This document shows, one piece after another, positions 45,801-59,000 of a DNA stretch of 64,000 nt (the stretch's first letter is position 1; each line of letters begins with the position of its first letter). A program made the position numbers and the translations under genes. The DNA is from Paralichthys olivaceus (lineage: Eukaryota; Chordata; Actinopteri; Pleuronectiformes; Paralichthyidae), in contig NC_091113.1 in NCBI RefSeq assembly GCF_024713975.1, positions 15,901,001 to 15,965,000 on the forward strand, in the 5' to 3' direction. Below the pieces are notes generated by a model. The model searched no databases and was not told the DNA's origin. It saw only the letters and a program-made list of their open reading frames with translations.

Positions 45801-48800
45801 GTCAGATGGTAGTGATGAGGTGTAGCCATGCATGAATTGTTAAGACAGCAGTTCTCCCTTAAGTCAAACTCAGAAGTGATCCCACTCTAAAATGGCTGTT
45901 CACACAGCATTTGTTATGTCTGTATGTTTGCTATGGATGTTATTCTTTGCTTGTGGGAAAAGTTTCCTTCTAATTTCATCATTCTATTTGGTTATGAGGT
46001 GATTTTTGATCGTTTAGATTTTTACATGAATGGTTGAAATGGTAACTCTGTGTCAGTGTCTCTCTTTGTGTCACAGAAGCAATTTCCTTTTTTCATCACT
46101 GAGTGCATTCACACAAAGCAGGCACACCGACCAAAAAAGAATTGCTTGTCCATTTCTCTTTGAAAGCATCGTTCCTCTCCATCATCATCTGTTTTTCTTG
46201 ACAGTTGCTTAGATTCATGTCTGTGATTACACATAATAGCTGTGTGTGTGCCAGCCAGAAAGGACCACCTTGCTTTCATAAGTTTTTTTTTAAATTCCTG
46301 TTTTCTATTTACGAATTGTCTCATGGGCTAGATCAAATTCCAGAGGTTCCCCACCCCTGCTGTTCGGATATTATTCAAAGGAGTACTACAGAAAACTACA
46401 GAATTTGTTACAGGGAACCAGAAGCGATGAAATGAGAGACCTAAGTTGTCAAACTTATCTTAATTGTGCAGGTTAAGTTGTATTCTGAAGGAAATAATAA
46501 GACACAACAACACTTTTTCTTGGGGGGGGGGGGTCCCAGTATTTCAGTCACACACTCTCATTCTCACTACTCTATCACCTTTACTCCTTTAGGTATTTGG
46601 CAGTATATCCAGGAAGCACGTGACTCCGTCTGTGACCTGGAGAGCCGACTCCAGAGAACCAAAGACAATGTAGAGGAGATCCAAAGCTGCATGAGCTCCT
46701 GGGCCACCCATATGTTCGACAGGAAGGAGGGCAAAAAAGATGCACTGCTCAGTCTGGAGGACAGGGCTGAGAGGGTGGAAAGGTTTTACGGTCTTATCCA
46801 GTCCTCAGGAGAAAAGTTTCACTTCCTACTTAAGGTAGTTAAAAGACGTTATTCTGTGTTTGGGTGTAATGTCAAGTAGGCTTTAAGTTCTATGCTCTTC
46901 ATATAAGTCTGTGATTTCAGTTTTTTTTTCAAATGTTAACATACATGAGAGAAATGGTAATGTTGTCTCTGTGTCACTCTTCGTCTTGTCTTAGAGCAAT
47001 TTGGAGCTGTTCAGAGCTGAGCCGTCTTCTGAGGAGTGGAAGGCTTATGTGGAGTACATCGACGCCATGATTATAGACGGATTCTTCAACAGTATCAAAA
47101 CCTCTCTCATGTTCTTCCTGGATAACACAGGTAGGACATTCAAGAGGAAACAGTAAACAGAACATCAAATCACAAAATGAAAAATGTATACTCTAAAATA
47201 AGAGTGTATACAGGGGTTATTTAAACATGGGTAAACCCGCTCAACTTTTTGTCTTGCAAAATTAGTGCATTCACCGTTGCACCTCGTTTCCATCACTGCC
47301 GATCGAAGCCAATAGCCGATAAAAACCTTTCTACTGCAGAGTCATTTGACCTGGGAGTGAATGCCGATTGTATCTATTCTCATTGCAGACAAACGCCTGA
47401 TGTAAACACAGTCATGATTAAATAACTGAGTAAATGCAACGCTATTGAGCCATTAAATTAGCAAAAGTGGATTTGGACAGTTCTTATATGCACTATTGCA
47501 ATATGCTTGGATACAAAGTAGAGCCCATAGTATCTGTAGTACTGTAGTGACCTTACTATTGTTATTCCAAAGCCTCAAAACTTGCAGCCAACCATAAATG
47601 TAATATCAGAACATTCAGCACTACTCACTACTTTGATTCCACCATAAACTAAAAACGTCGTCTCCCAGCCAGCACTAGCTTGGACCGCATCTGATAAAAC
47701 ATGTCCTCAGGGCTTTTGATGTCAATTGGGTGTCCGCCTGTATTGGCTGTGGACATGAAATACTTCTGGACTTGTTTGCTGGCACAAGTTTTGTCAACGG
47801 GTTTAGATGAATTGGGACGTGGTTCAAAATGTGGTGAATCGTTGCCAGCCTGTTACAGCATCCAATTCATCTCCTCCTTGCTTCTACTTCATCATCCCCC
47901 TCTCCCTGTCCTTCTTCTTGTGCGGTTTCAGAAAATCTTTTACGATCAGGAAGATTTTTGACAGCGGACTGACCCTGAAATATCTCCTGGGAAGCTGCGA
48001 TTCAGAGCAGATGCTGAAGAATCTATGGAACAAAGCTTCAGCACTTCTCATCTTGCATTTTATTTTGCATAACCTTTATCAAAGGAAAAGAGAAGGAATT
48101 TTTAGAATTGATAAAATGACTTCAGTTATTGGCCTTGTCAGATGTGACTTCAGATCATTTAAGGGAACACATTTGGTTACAGACAACAAAAATGTTGTCT
48201 TGAACTGACTGAAAAAGTAGTAACAGGTGACTCAAGAGTAGAAGGCGATGGGAAATACTATGTGACAAAGCAGGTTGCCAGGATGCTTTGCTTACTTAGT
48301 TTTCAGTGTTCTTTCAACAACTTTTTTTCCTATGGGTCCAGACCAGAGAACTGGTGTGCCCCCTCTTTTTGAGGCTCAGCTGAGCCTGAAGGTTCCTGAC
48401 ATGGTGTTCTCTCCCTCTATGGAGTCTGGAACTGGGAACGGTTTCTTTGAGTTGGTGGAAAGCCTCATCAATGATGTGTTCAGAATTTCCTCACTGGTGC
48501 CACGGCTTGCCCTGCACAGCCCCTTCCCCCACTACCAGGTACACTTTCATTTTCATTAAGTTATAATTTCTTAAATGCATATCCCTTCTATTGGCATGCT
48601 CAAAACTGCTGACTAAATGCTGTGTTTGGTGACCTGTTTTCTTCAGGCTGACATGGAGGACATGGCTGACCTGGCTGACATGCGCCAAGTCCTCATGAAA
48701 CGTGTGCAGAGCGTCATGGTAACTTGCTGCGAGTTTCAGAACTCTCTGGAGCGCTACAGCTTCCTGTACGTGGATGATAGAAAGGAGTTTATGCGTCAGT

Positions 48801-51800
48801 TCCTCCTATACGGCCACATTCTCACCAGCCAAGAGATGGAGGTTAATGCTGATGATGGAGTCCCAGAGACCCCACCGGCACTGGATGACTTCAGGGAGGA
48901 GATAAACAAGTGGGTATTTTTAAAGCAGAGTGTGAGCACTTATTTATGTTTGCATTTGAATTTCTGGTCATTCTTATGTTCATCTCAACTTTAAATGATC
49001 AGAATAGGATTTAATTTTGGGCTAACCCTCATGTACCTGAGTTAAATCTGTTTGTCATCACTCTTTAGGTATGAGCAGATCTACGAAGAGGTGCAGGGTA
49101 TGGAGGCAGTGTGCGTGTTCCACGGGTGGATGAATGTGGATGGCCGCAGCATGAAGAGCGCCTTGCTCAACGTCATCAAAAAGTGGAGCTTCATGTTCAA
49201 ACAGCACCTAATTGACAATGTAACCAACAGGTGAAGTAATATTTCATACACTTGGGGGTTTTACTACAAGTAAGCTTTGCTTGGTTGAGTGAAATCCTTT
49301 TCTTATTACAGATATTACCATTAAACTTCAACTCAAAGCAATTTTGCAATAACCTTCTGCTTCGAGTTGATCTTTAATACATTGTAATGATTTTCTTGTG
49401 CACAAAGTGAAAACATTTTCTGTTCAAAACTCTCCCTGACTAGTCAATAATAGCAATCTGCCAAAGTGCACCTAGCTTTTAAGGGGGATTGGAGAATGCA
49501 CAGTTTCTTTAAATGCATGCACACTGAACACAACCATGAACCATGCTTCTGGTGTAGTGATATTTTCCACCGTTAAAACAGCGGATGTGGACATGTTCTA
49601 AATGGACCTGTGTCGTGTACTCTAACCAGTACACATTGTTAAAATAGAGCCCAGCGTTATATCCTTATACCACTTTTTATGCTTATAAAGGCAGTCTGCG
49701 TTTACAGATGTCTCTGATGACAATGTGTGTCTGTGTGTCGGTGCGAGCGAGCGAGAGAGGGATAGGGAGAAAGAGAGCGAGCTGAGTCAGGAGCGACTAA
49801 ATGAATTAATGTGCACAACTATGAAGAATTTGACCAATTCAAGAAAAGTATCAATCATGATGTGGTAGCTATTGTGGCAGTCGTTTCAAACAAATCCACA
49901 TATGCACAATGAGAAGCATGAAAAAACATTTAACCCGAAGCAGGCCCGAGAGGTCAGCTGAGTAGGCGGTCCTTTATATATGGCCCAGGATGCAATTGTG
50001 TTTGTTCACTCAACTTAAAGAATGTGGTCACGTGTCCACATCTCCTCCAAATGTGGTTTGATTGGTCTCATTCAGGATGCACTGGGGTGCTTTCAGACCT
50101 GTACTTAGCGCTGAATACTAAATCTTAATAGGGTCTATGTCACCACTCATTCCAGAAATAGTTGTAGCGATGACCGGCAGGGGGTGAGGACATCAGAAAG
50201 ATTTTCAGTTGGTGTTAATTTGCTTTTTAGGTTCCTCTTTGAATAATTGACTATTTATATTTAAATTATTTGTTCAATGGCACGTTTGTAGCCGTGGATT
50301 ACTTTTCATACTGTGTGCACATCAGTGCCAGATCAGAAGCAAATCCTGCTGTTTTAACTTGGAATTTAAGACTATTAAAGTGGTTCAATGACTTCAAGTG
50401 TCTTTTTAGCATAGAGTCTAACATATTCCATCTACTCTTTAAGCTTCAAACTCCAAAATAATATAATTTATAATGCAGGATTTCTTTTCAAAGTCAGAGT
50501 GTTCTCCATTTCCGAACTGAGATGACCCCTGCCGACATCATGTGGGGTCACAACTGATTTGAGTTGTACTGCTCATGACAAGTAAATCTCTTGTAAATTT
50601 GATGAACCTCTTTAATGATCAGAGTCATTTGTCCACAGCCTGTCAGACCTGGAAAAGTTTGTCAGTGTGACTAAGGCTGGCCTGGGCCAACGGGTGAATG
50701 AGGGTGACTACGATGGCCTGGTGGGCGTCATGGGTCACCTGTTGGCTGTAAAGGAAAGACAAAACACCACAGACGCCATGTTTGAGCCCCTGCAACAAAC
50801 CATCACTCTGCTGAAGGTGTATGAGCAGGAGCTGCCTGATGAGGTCTACAAACAGTTAGAGGTAAGGGCATTTCAGTCATTTCAGATCACGTTCACTAGC
50901 TTGTACTCTTCCTTCTGTTTCTTTCAGCATAGACAGAGCTATTTCTCTTACTGTTACTTTGCATCTTCCATTTGCCCATTCCTGTTCCACCCTCTTCCTC
51001 CTGGCCATTCATCATCTGTCACTCTTGCTCCCCTCGTTATCCTCTCTTCCTCTCTATCTCCTTCTGTCTGCATCAAATCTATCCATCCGTCCATCTGCAG
51101 GAATTGCCAGAAAAGTGGAACAATGTGAAAAAGCAGGCGGTGTTAGTCAAACAGCAGGTGGCGCCACTGCAGGCCATTGAGGTGTCTAGCCTGCGTCGCA
51201 AATGTGCTTCATTTGATGTGGAGCAGCACACCTTCAGGGAGGACTTTCGCAAAAATGGGCCTTTCAGGTAAGGAGAATTGGATTGGAAACAATACACTTA
51301 ATTTAACCCCCAATAATTAGCATTTCTCAGTAGTATATAAATGCGTAATCAATAATTTAAGCCTGGAAGTAAAACACACTGGAATCAAGCTGAATGCCCA
51401 ATCCAATGCTATAGTGTGTGAAACAAACTTTTGATGTAGACTGTGTGAACGTTACACAGAAATATGTTGCAGTGAGAAAAATGTCTTTGTTTTGCCATGA
51501 GGGAAATGTACAGTATTCAGTTTTCAGAGCTGAAAGAGTGATGAACCTAAACAGTGAAGTTGCAGCCTGGATATTCGAACAGTGAGCTGAAACCCACGTT
51601 GCACCATTTTTAGTAACTACACAATGCAAAGATACAAAATGTATATTTAAAAAAGGTTCTCGAAAGTAAGTTGATATCTTTAAATTTCTATCAATCAGAT
51701 ATTTTGCGACTGGTTATGTGTTTGGAAGGTTGCTGTATTTGGGGTCAAAGTTCAGTTTTGTTTAACCTGCGAGTAAACCTGATGAAACAAATGAACAGTG

Positions 51801-54800
51801 AACATTTTTCAGATATGTTTACTGAAAATATTTCATCATTATTTTGTATGTATAAAATATAGCAGGGTAGCATCACATTCAAGACCATGGCTTTTAATAA
51901 AAGATGGTCTCTCACCGTCAGTTAAGGTGAAGTAGTCACATACTTCATTCATAAATAGAAGAAATATAATTAATAAATATGCTACAGTTGTTGTGCATTA
52001 ACACACAGTTAAAAAAGACCTGGCATCTGCCTATAACTAGTGTATTCTGTTTTGTATGAATTCTTAATCCTGCAGCTTATAAATGCTCCATAGGAGGAGA
52101 ATGGAGAGGTGTGGTACTGTTTGAATCAGATTTCCCTCAGTCAGTGAAGGCTACTTAATTTACACTACTGACTCAGTTCAGCAAGAACCTTTGAAAAGAT
52201 AAGAATGTGACCTGGCCTCGCCCGCTCACTTGATAATAGCGAAGTGTTATCTTAAGGCTCTCACATCCGACAAGGCTAATTGAATCTTCACATAATGATA
52301 ATTAATTCATAGGTAGAGATGCTTCACTATAATTGTCAGATTACTTGTGTGTGTAATTGGTCTCTTAATAACCTGGTGATTATTTTCCCATTAATGTCAT
52401 TGTTAATTGTCACAGTGTGCAGTTAGGTCTGGTTATGCTGCAGCCAAGTCAGGCTTGGCAAAACTGCAGCCATTCATAAGCACAGCTTGATTTATACTGG
52501 GCTTGTGCAAATGTGTGTGCGTATGTTGACGGTATGTTTCTGTGCGCTCATGCATCTGACCAGGTTTGACAGCAAGAGCCCCTTCCAGCTGTTGGACACC
52601 TTCCACCTGCAGATCCAGGAGCGGGAGGTGGTGATGGCAACCCTGGTGGAGTCCGCCAACCTGTTTGAGGTCAACATTTCAGAGTTCAAACAGCTCCGAC
52701 AATGCAGGTGAAGCCCGACGCTGGCAGACAAAAGCCTTGTGCCAAATTTGAAGCCAATAATTAACTTTGTCCATTTCATCCCCAAGGCGTGAGGTGGGCC
52801 TGCTGAAGGATCTGTGGGACATGATCACCATGGTGCAGTCTAGCATCGCTGCATGGACAACAACTCTGTGGAGAGAGATCCAGGTGGAGGACATGGACCT
52901 GGAGTGTAAACGCTTCTCCAAAGATATACGAGGCCTGGATAAAGAAGTGAGTGGGGAGAATGGGCAAGACCAGGAAATATAACTTACAGTAGTATAGAGG
53001 TAGAAAAGTGTACTAAACTGAGAAAAAGAGGAAAATTAATCTTGAAAATCTTCGATGAATAATTAATGTGCAACTGCAGTTGACCATTCAGTGAACTCCT
53101 CTATGAACAGTTATACTTCCATCATCCTAGATGCTGTCAGAGTGTAAGCTGCCTCTCTGTCTTCCTTTTTTTTATTTGGGAGAAGTTTACACTTTGTAAC
53201 CCCAGACAATGTCAACCAATATAGAATTAGAATTCTAAACACGTTTGCTCATACTTTTGGAAAAAGTATTTGTAAAGAGCGCAAACCTCTGCCAAGGCCC
53301 AAAATTCTCATACATTCAACACCAATTCCCAACTGTATCACCATTATCTTAGCTACACATTGGTGGTAATTACAGATTTGTAGCCCTGTTTATTACCCTA
53401 CAGATGCTAAAAAATCCTACGAAACCACATTTATGATCTGGATTTTGTTTGGGATCTGTTCCAAACTGTATTATCAATATCAGCCCCATAAACATGCCGG
53501 ATTTTTTCATCAAGATCCATAAATTGTTCCCTGGGAAATCTAAACATATTTTGCAATGTTAAAGAAAGTGAGAAAAAGATTTCTGGATCCAACCCCATCA
53601 AATGTAATGAGTTCTTTCATGTGAAATAATTCCTGGAAAAATCAGGGACATTTAGGGAACTGATACTTATGAGTGTATGACATTTGGTGCAGCTTGATTG
53701 AATTTAAGGCTGTTTCACCTTGGCGGAGATATGCTCTCCACTGAGTGCCATTCTACTTTCAAAAACCTGCCCCCATTATTACTGTAAACTGCTGTGCAAG
53801 ATAATAGCCTGTAGCTTGTCTGGCATAGTAACAGCAAACAATGGGGTTGGGGGCTTAGTGTAAAGTCTTTATTTTATGCTGCAACTGTGTGTGTGTGCAC
53901 CCTTGAGCAAGGCCTCTGTGTACCTGAATTAATGTCAACTTAGTTAATTTTTTAGGGGAATAAATGAAACTGAAATTAAATCTGAAATTGTAGCTTCAAG
54001 CCAAAGCCTGTCAAAAGCCCTTGAAGTCATTCCTGCCCTCTGCCTCCTGTAGGTTAGAGCGTGGGACGCCTACGGAGGTCTCGACGGCAGGGTGAAAAAC
54101 CTCCTTATCTCCCTCCGGGCCGTGGCGGAGCTCCAGAACCAAGCCGTACGAGCCCGACACTGGCATCAGCTGATGGCCGCCACTGGAGTCCGCTTCACCA
54201 TGGACCAGGTTTGCAATTTATTCTTAAAGATAAGCAATGCGAGCACTCTGTTGTTTTAATTCTGTTCATTGCTTTGGGTGAATGTTTTCATTTTATTGTT
54301 GAATTATTAGTGCACTTGCAACAATTTTTGATATTTGAAATAAACAAATAATGGTGTTAATAGTGTGCCACTAGAACTTTAAAGAGGCACACACATTATT
54401 ATATATTTTTTAAAATGAGCTCTGGCCAACCATAGGAAAGGAAAGTAACAGGGGACAGTTTGACCTGCTTCACTTTTAAGTCTTTACCATCAACCTCCCT
54501 TATAAGTGCGGGACCCACAAATGCTGAAATAACTTTTTATCTTTAGACGCTTGCCATAAATATTTATCCAAATGTTGCAAGGATTTATACCATTGCTGGT
54601 ACCAAGTGAAGAGGAGTCATATTTTTCAAGGTTTTAAAAGACTTTTACGACAGGCTTCTCCTCTGCTTTGCACAGCACTTCTCAGGGCTGAATGATGAAT
54701 ACTTTTTTATTTCAACAATCAAAAAGCATGTCAATTTAAAATCTATGAACTGACCATCAAAAGGATAAGCAGTACAGATGAGTGATGGATGAATGGATCT

Positions 54801-56009
54801 CTGAGATATTAAAGGCTCCTTTATGCTAACGTTGGCTCAAGCAGTTACAGTGCAGAGCTCTGGGGTCTGGTAGTCCTGTTTTTGTTCCTAGTCATTTCAC
54901 TCAGGTTGTCAGGGAGACGTTACTGTGTCTGATAACTGCGTGGTTGGGGAGGATCTTCTCAAGTTTTGTTCTATTTGGCCACACCTCCACACTCTCATAT
55001 TTAAATTTTAAGAACATTTTCTGTTACCAAAACTATTTTAGCTTTAACCGTAACTCTGGCATCACTGGGTTGAGCCAAGCAAAATTTTGAGATTATGCCC
55101 GTAACACTTGCGCTACCTTGTGCTCGTGCTACGGTTCATCACTCCAAACCTGTTTTTTGTGAGAGTGACCTTTGACCCACTACTGCCATAGATTGAATTA
55201 ATTATTTGGGTAACGCTCCTTAGTTATTGTCATTGCCTGCAGGTGGTGCAAGTGAGCATTTTAGTTTCTTGTTTGTTGGTGACAGAGATAGATGGAAACT
55301 GCAGATCTGCAGTTTGTTGATGATCGTCAGTCATGGGTGCTTGTCCCTTGTTAACTGAAACCAGCAATCACAGCCTGTGCTCACCTGTCACATGTTCCAA
55401 ATATTATTATGAAATGTAATGCAGCTCATCTGAAGTCTGGGTAAAGTACTGATTTTGTCTTCTGTGAGCAGGACACCACTCTGGCCGACCTGCTGAAGCT
55501 CGACCTGCACTGCTTTGAAGAGGAGGTGAGAGGAATCGTGGATAAGGCTGTTAAAGAGATGGGGATGGAGAAAGTCCTCTCAGAGCTCGACACCACATGG
55601 ACAGGTACGTGAAGTTTTAACACACGAGTTTTTCATCTTGCTTTCCAGAATTTGTGACCAGTCCACTGACTTTATCGATCACACACAGGTATGGAGTTCC
55701 AGTACGAGCCCCACCACCGCACCCAGGTGCCTCTGCTGCGCACGGACGAGGAGCTCATTGAGACGCTGGAGGACAACCAGGTCCAGCTGCAGAACCTCAT
55801 GACGTCCAAGTACATTGGGCACTTCCTGGATGAGGTGTCGTCGTGGCAGAGCAAACTGTCTGTTGCAGACTCTGTCATCTCCATGTGGTTCGAGGTTCAG
55901 CGGACGTGGACCCATCTAGAGAGCATCTTCATTGGCTCTGAGGACATACGCTCACAGCTGCCTGAGGTTACAAACAACTCAACCACAGTCTGATTAGATG
56001 GATACATAT

Positions 56010-56069
<60 letters not shown>

Positions 56070-59000
56070 ACAACTCTATATTTCAGGTACACATCATTGA
56101 CAAGCTCATATTCATGCAGGGCTGCACCCTTGTTGTTGCCATATGAACCCAGATAGCATGACTGTTATAGCTGTTAATTAGGAATGCATTAATTAGCCCA
56201 TACTCTCAGTTTAAGATCTGAGATTACACAACTTTTTTAATTGCTCCCCTGATGTTCGGGCTGTGCTTAACCCAGATGTTTGCTATTAAACCTGTGATTC
56301 TCCCGTCTCTCTTGTGGGAACCTAAATCCCCTGACCGTGTTCCCTTGTGAAATCCTCTTCAGGACTCCAGCCGCTTCGACGGAATTGACACCAATTTCAA
56401 AGAACTGGCAAACGCATTGCATCAAACTCCAAACGTAGTGGAGGCCACCAATAAACCAGGGCTCCTTCCTACGCTTGAGGACATGCAGAGCAGGTGAGTC
56501 GTCTTTCTGTTTCTCCTTCGTCTGTTATCAGGGGCGGTCTCACAAATAGACTGACTGTTTATGTCTCTACAGACTATCTCTCTGTGAAAAAGCTCTGGCA
56601 GAATACCTGGACACCAAGCGTCTGGCCTTCCCGAGATTCTACTTCATCTCGTCAGCTGATCTGCTGGACATCCTGTCTAATGGGACCAACCCTCACCAGG
56701 TGGCTTCCCTCATATTTGCCTGGGGGGTGGCAACAAATTTAATGCTTCAGTGTGTTCACAGAGTCAGAAAAAAACTGAATGCGGCACTTTCTACAAGTTA
56801 CTTTTTTAACAGTTTTTTAAAACCATGTTCCACTGCACCATTTGGCTCTTCTGCTGAATGCTGTTGACTTTTGTAGTTCCCTCAGTGCCCACACAGGGGC
56901 AATGTTGCTCATAGTTTTGCAGCTTGCACCAACCCTTATCATCAGGATACCGTCTTATGCATTTCCTGCTCGTAGTCACAAATCACTGTAAAGCACAACT
57001 TGCCACTAAATCTCTTTAAGAGGAAGTTAGCAGGCATGCAGCAGAACATGGGTCCTGCCCTTCTATTAACAACTCTGAAAAACAGTAATGAAATGTTATT
57101 TATTTGTGCAGCGGCAAAGAGAATACCAGTCAGACCGTGAGCTGAGTGTAAATTGAGCCCGAGCTTAATGTGTCTGTGTGTTTACTCAGGTCCAAAAGCA
57201 TCTGTCTAAGCTTTTCGACAACATGGCTAAGATGCGATTTGAAGAGGATGGAGAAGGGAATCCTTCTAAGACTGGACTGGGCATGTACAGCAGAGAGGAC
57301 GAGTACGTCCCCTTTATGAAGCCCTGTGACTGCACTGGACAGGTAAAAGAGACCTGGAAACTTTGTCACATCTTTAAAATTGTGGTTCGGCAACTTCCAA
57401 TGACTCATTATCTTGGTCTGTGTTAGGCGTCAGGCTGACAGTGTCACTATGGCTGTCTGCAGATGACTGCGATAGATGAGAAAATTCACTTACCTGCCCT
57501 TTTCTGTAATGGAAAGACATTGAGGAAAATATTTAGCAAATACAGATATCATAACCCTCAACAAAGGACACAAATGAAATTTAGTCTGTCATTACCCCTC
57601 AGGGCTTTTGCATATCAAAGCCCATAAATCCATTAATTTTCCATTACATCCCATAGTATTTGCCTGACTCCACATTCACTCTAATGCTTATTAATGACCT
57701 CATTAGGGTCCATTGATAAGAGAGCCCATTGGTGCTTACGTGACAGACAATGCAATATTTGTCGACATTTGTATTAATGGGCCTGTGTGTGTGTGTGTGT
57801 GTGTGCGTGCCTATGTTAGGTGGAGATGTGGTTGAACCGCGTGATGGACTCCATGCGCTCCACAGTTCGCCATGAGATGACTGAGGCAGTGGTGGCCTAC
57901 GAGGAGAAACCCAGAGAGCAGTGGCTGTTTGACTATCCAGCTCAGGTAAAAACAGGCTCAGTATGCATCGATTTAACTGACGACACTCACTTTGGGGATT
58001 TTTTCCCATCAGTCACCTTCTCTAACATCTGATAGATCTGTTCCAAAGTCACGTCTGTGTCTCCCATGGACATTTCAACCCAGTCCATACACTCACTAAT
58101 GTTTTACACAAAGATAAAAAATATGTGCTATGATAATGGAACTCTTGTCACTACCTGCAAATACTTATAATTTGGAAAAGTAAGTATTTGATGCTCTGAA
58201 TTGCAAAATACATGTAGGTTTGGTAAGTTGTCTCTGAATTTGTTGAAATACTTCCAATTGCCTTCAAGCCATAGATAAAAAAAGACAATGTTGCTGGCCC
58301 TTGCAGGACTGTTATAAACATGACAAATCATTTCATTTAGACATACAATGATAATCTAACCTGCTTGCCTGTGTGCAAGGAAGCAGTAAATTTTCCAGCT
58401 CTTTGTTGCAACTGCAGCTTCTCCTCCTCTATTGCTGCATATGAAAAAAGCGAATCTACTATTGGGAGGTTAAGGTAGCCTATAGCCTGAAGGGCTAAAC
58501 TTGGGGCAAAGAAATTTATACCTCCTCCTGAAGTTTATGTTGCAAGGGCATGGTAATGAAATATGGTGGCATAAATAATCATGCCAACACTTTTATCTTA
58601 TCTTATGTAGATGATGACAGCTGGACACTGTTTGGCAAGATTTTACCTAGAAAATCAAAGAAGGGCTGAAAATAGGAAGTGGTCTTTAGTCGCAATTACA
58701 CCCTCGACAGATTAATGACCAGACCTCATAAAACCTGCTCAGCCCGTCTCGTCTTCACTGAAGTCGACTTTTCACACTGATCAGCAAAAGCAGCCATGGT
58801 TGTCAAGAACTAACTTTGCATCTCGGTCCAAATTCTCCCACGTAGAGAGAAAACTCTGCTCTAAAGGCGAGGGGTTGCCAGTTTTATGTCTGAAACACAA
58901 GGGCATATTGTGAGACCATATGCTTTGTTGGCTCAGTTCCTACCTTTGTTTCACATTTAGTTGTCTTTTTTTTATTTATAAACAAGGATCTACATTAATT

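Noticed and set aside
47701..48208. Overlapping frames of 86 and 133 codons in gene B intron 16
   Set aside because: They end within the intron, match no family, and the true exon at 48,342 uses a separate acceptor.
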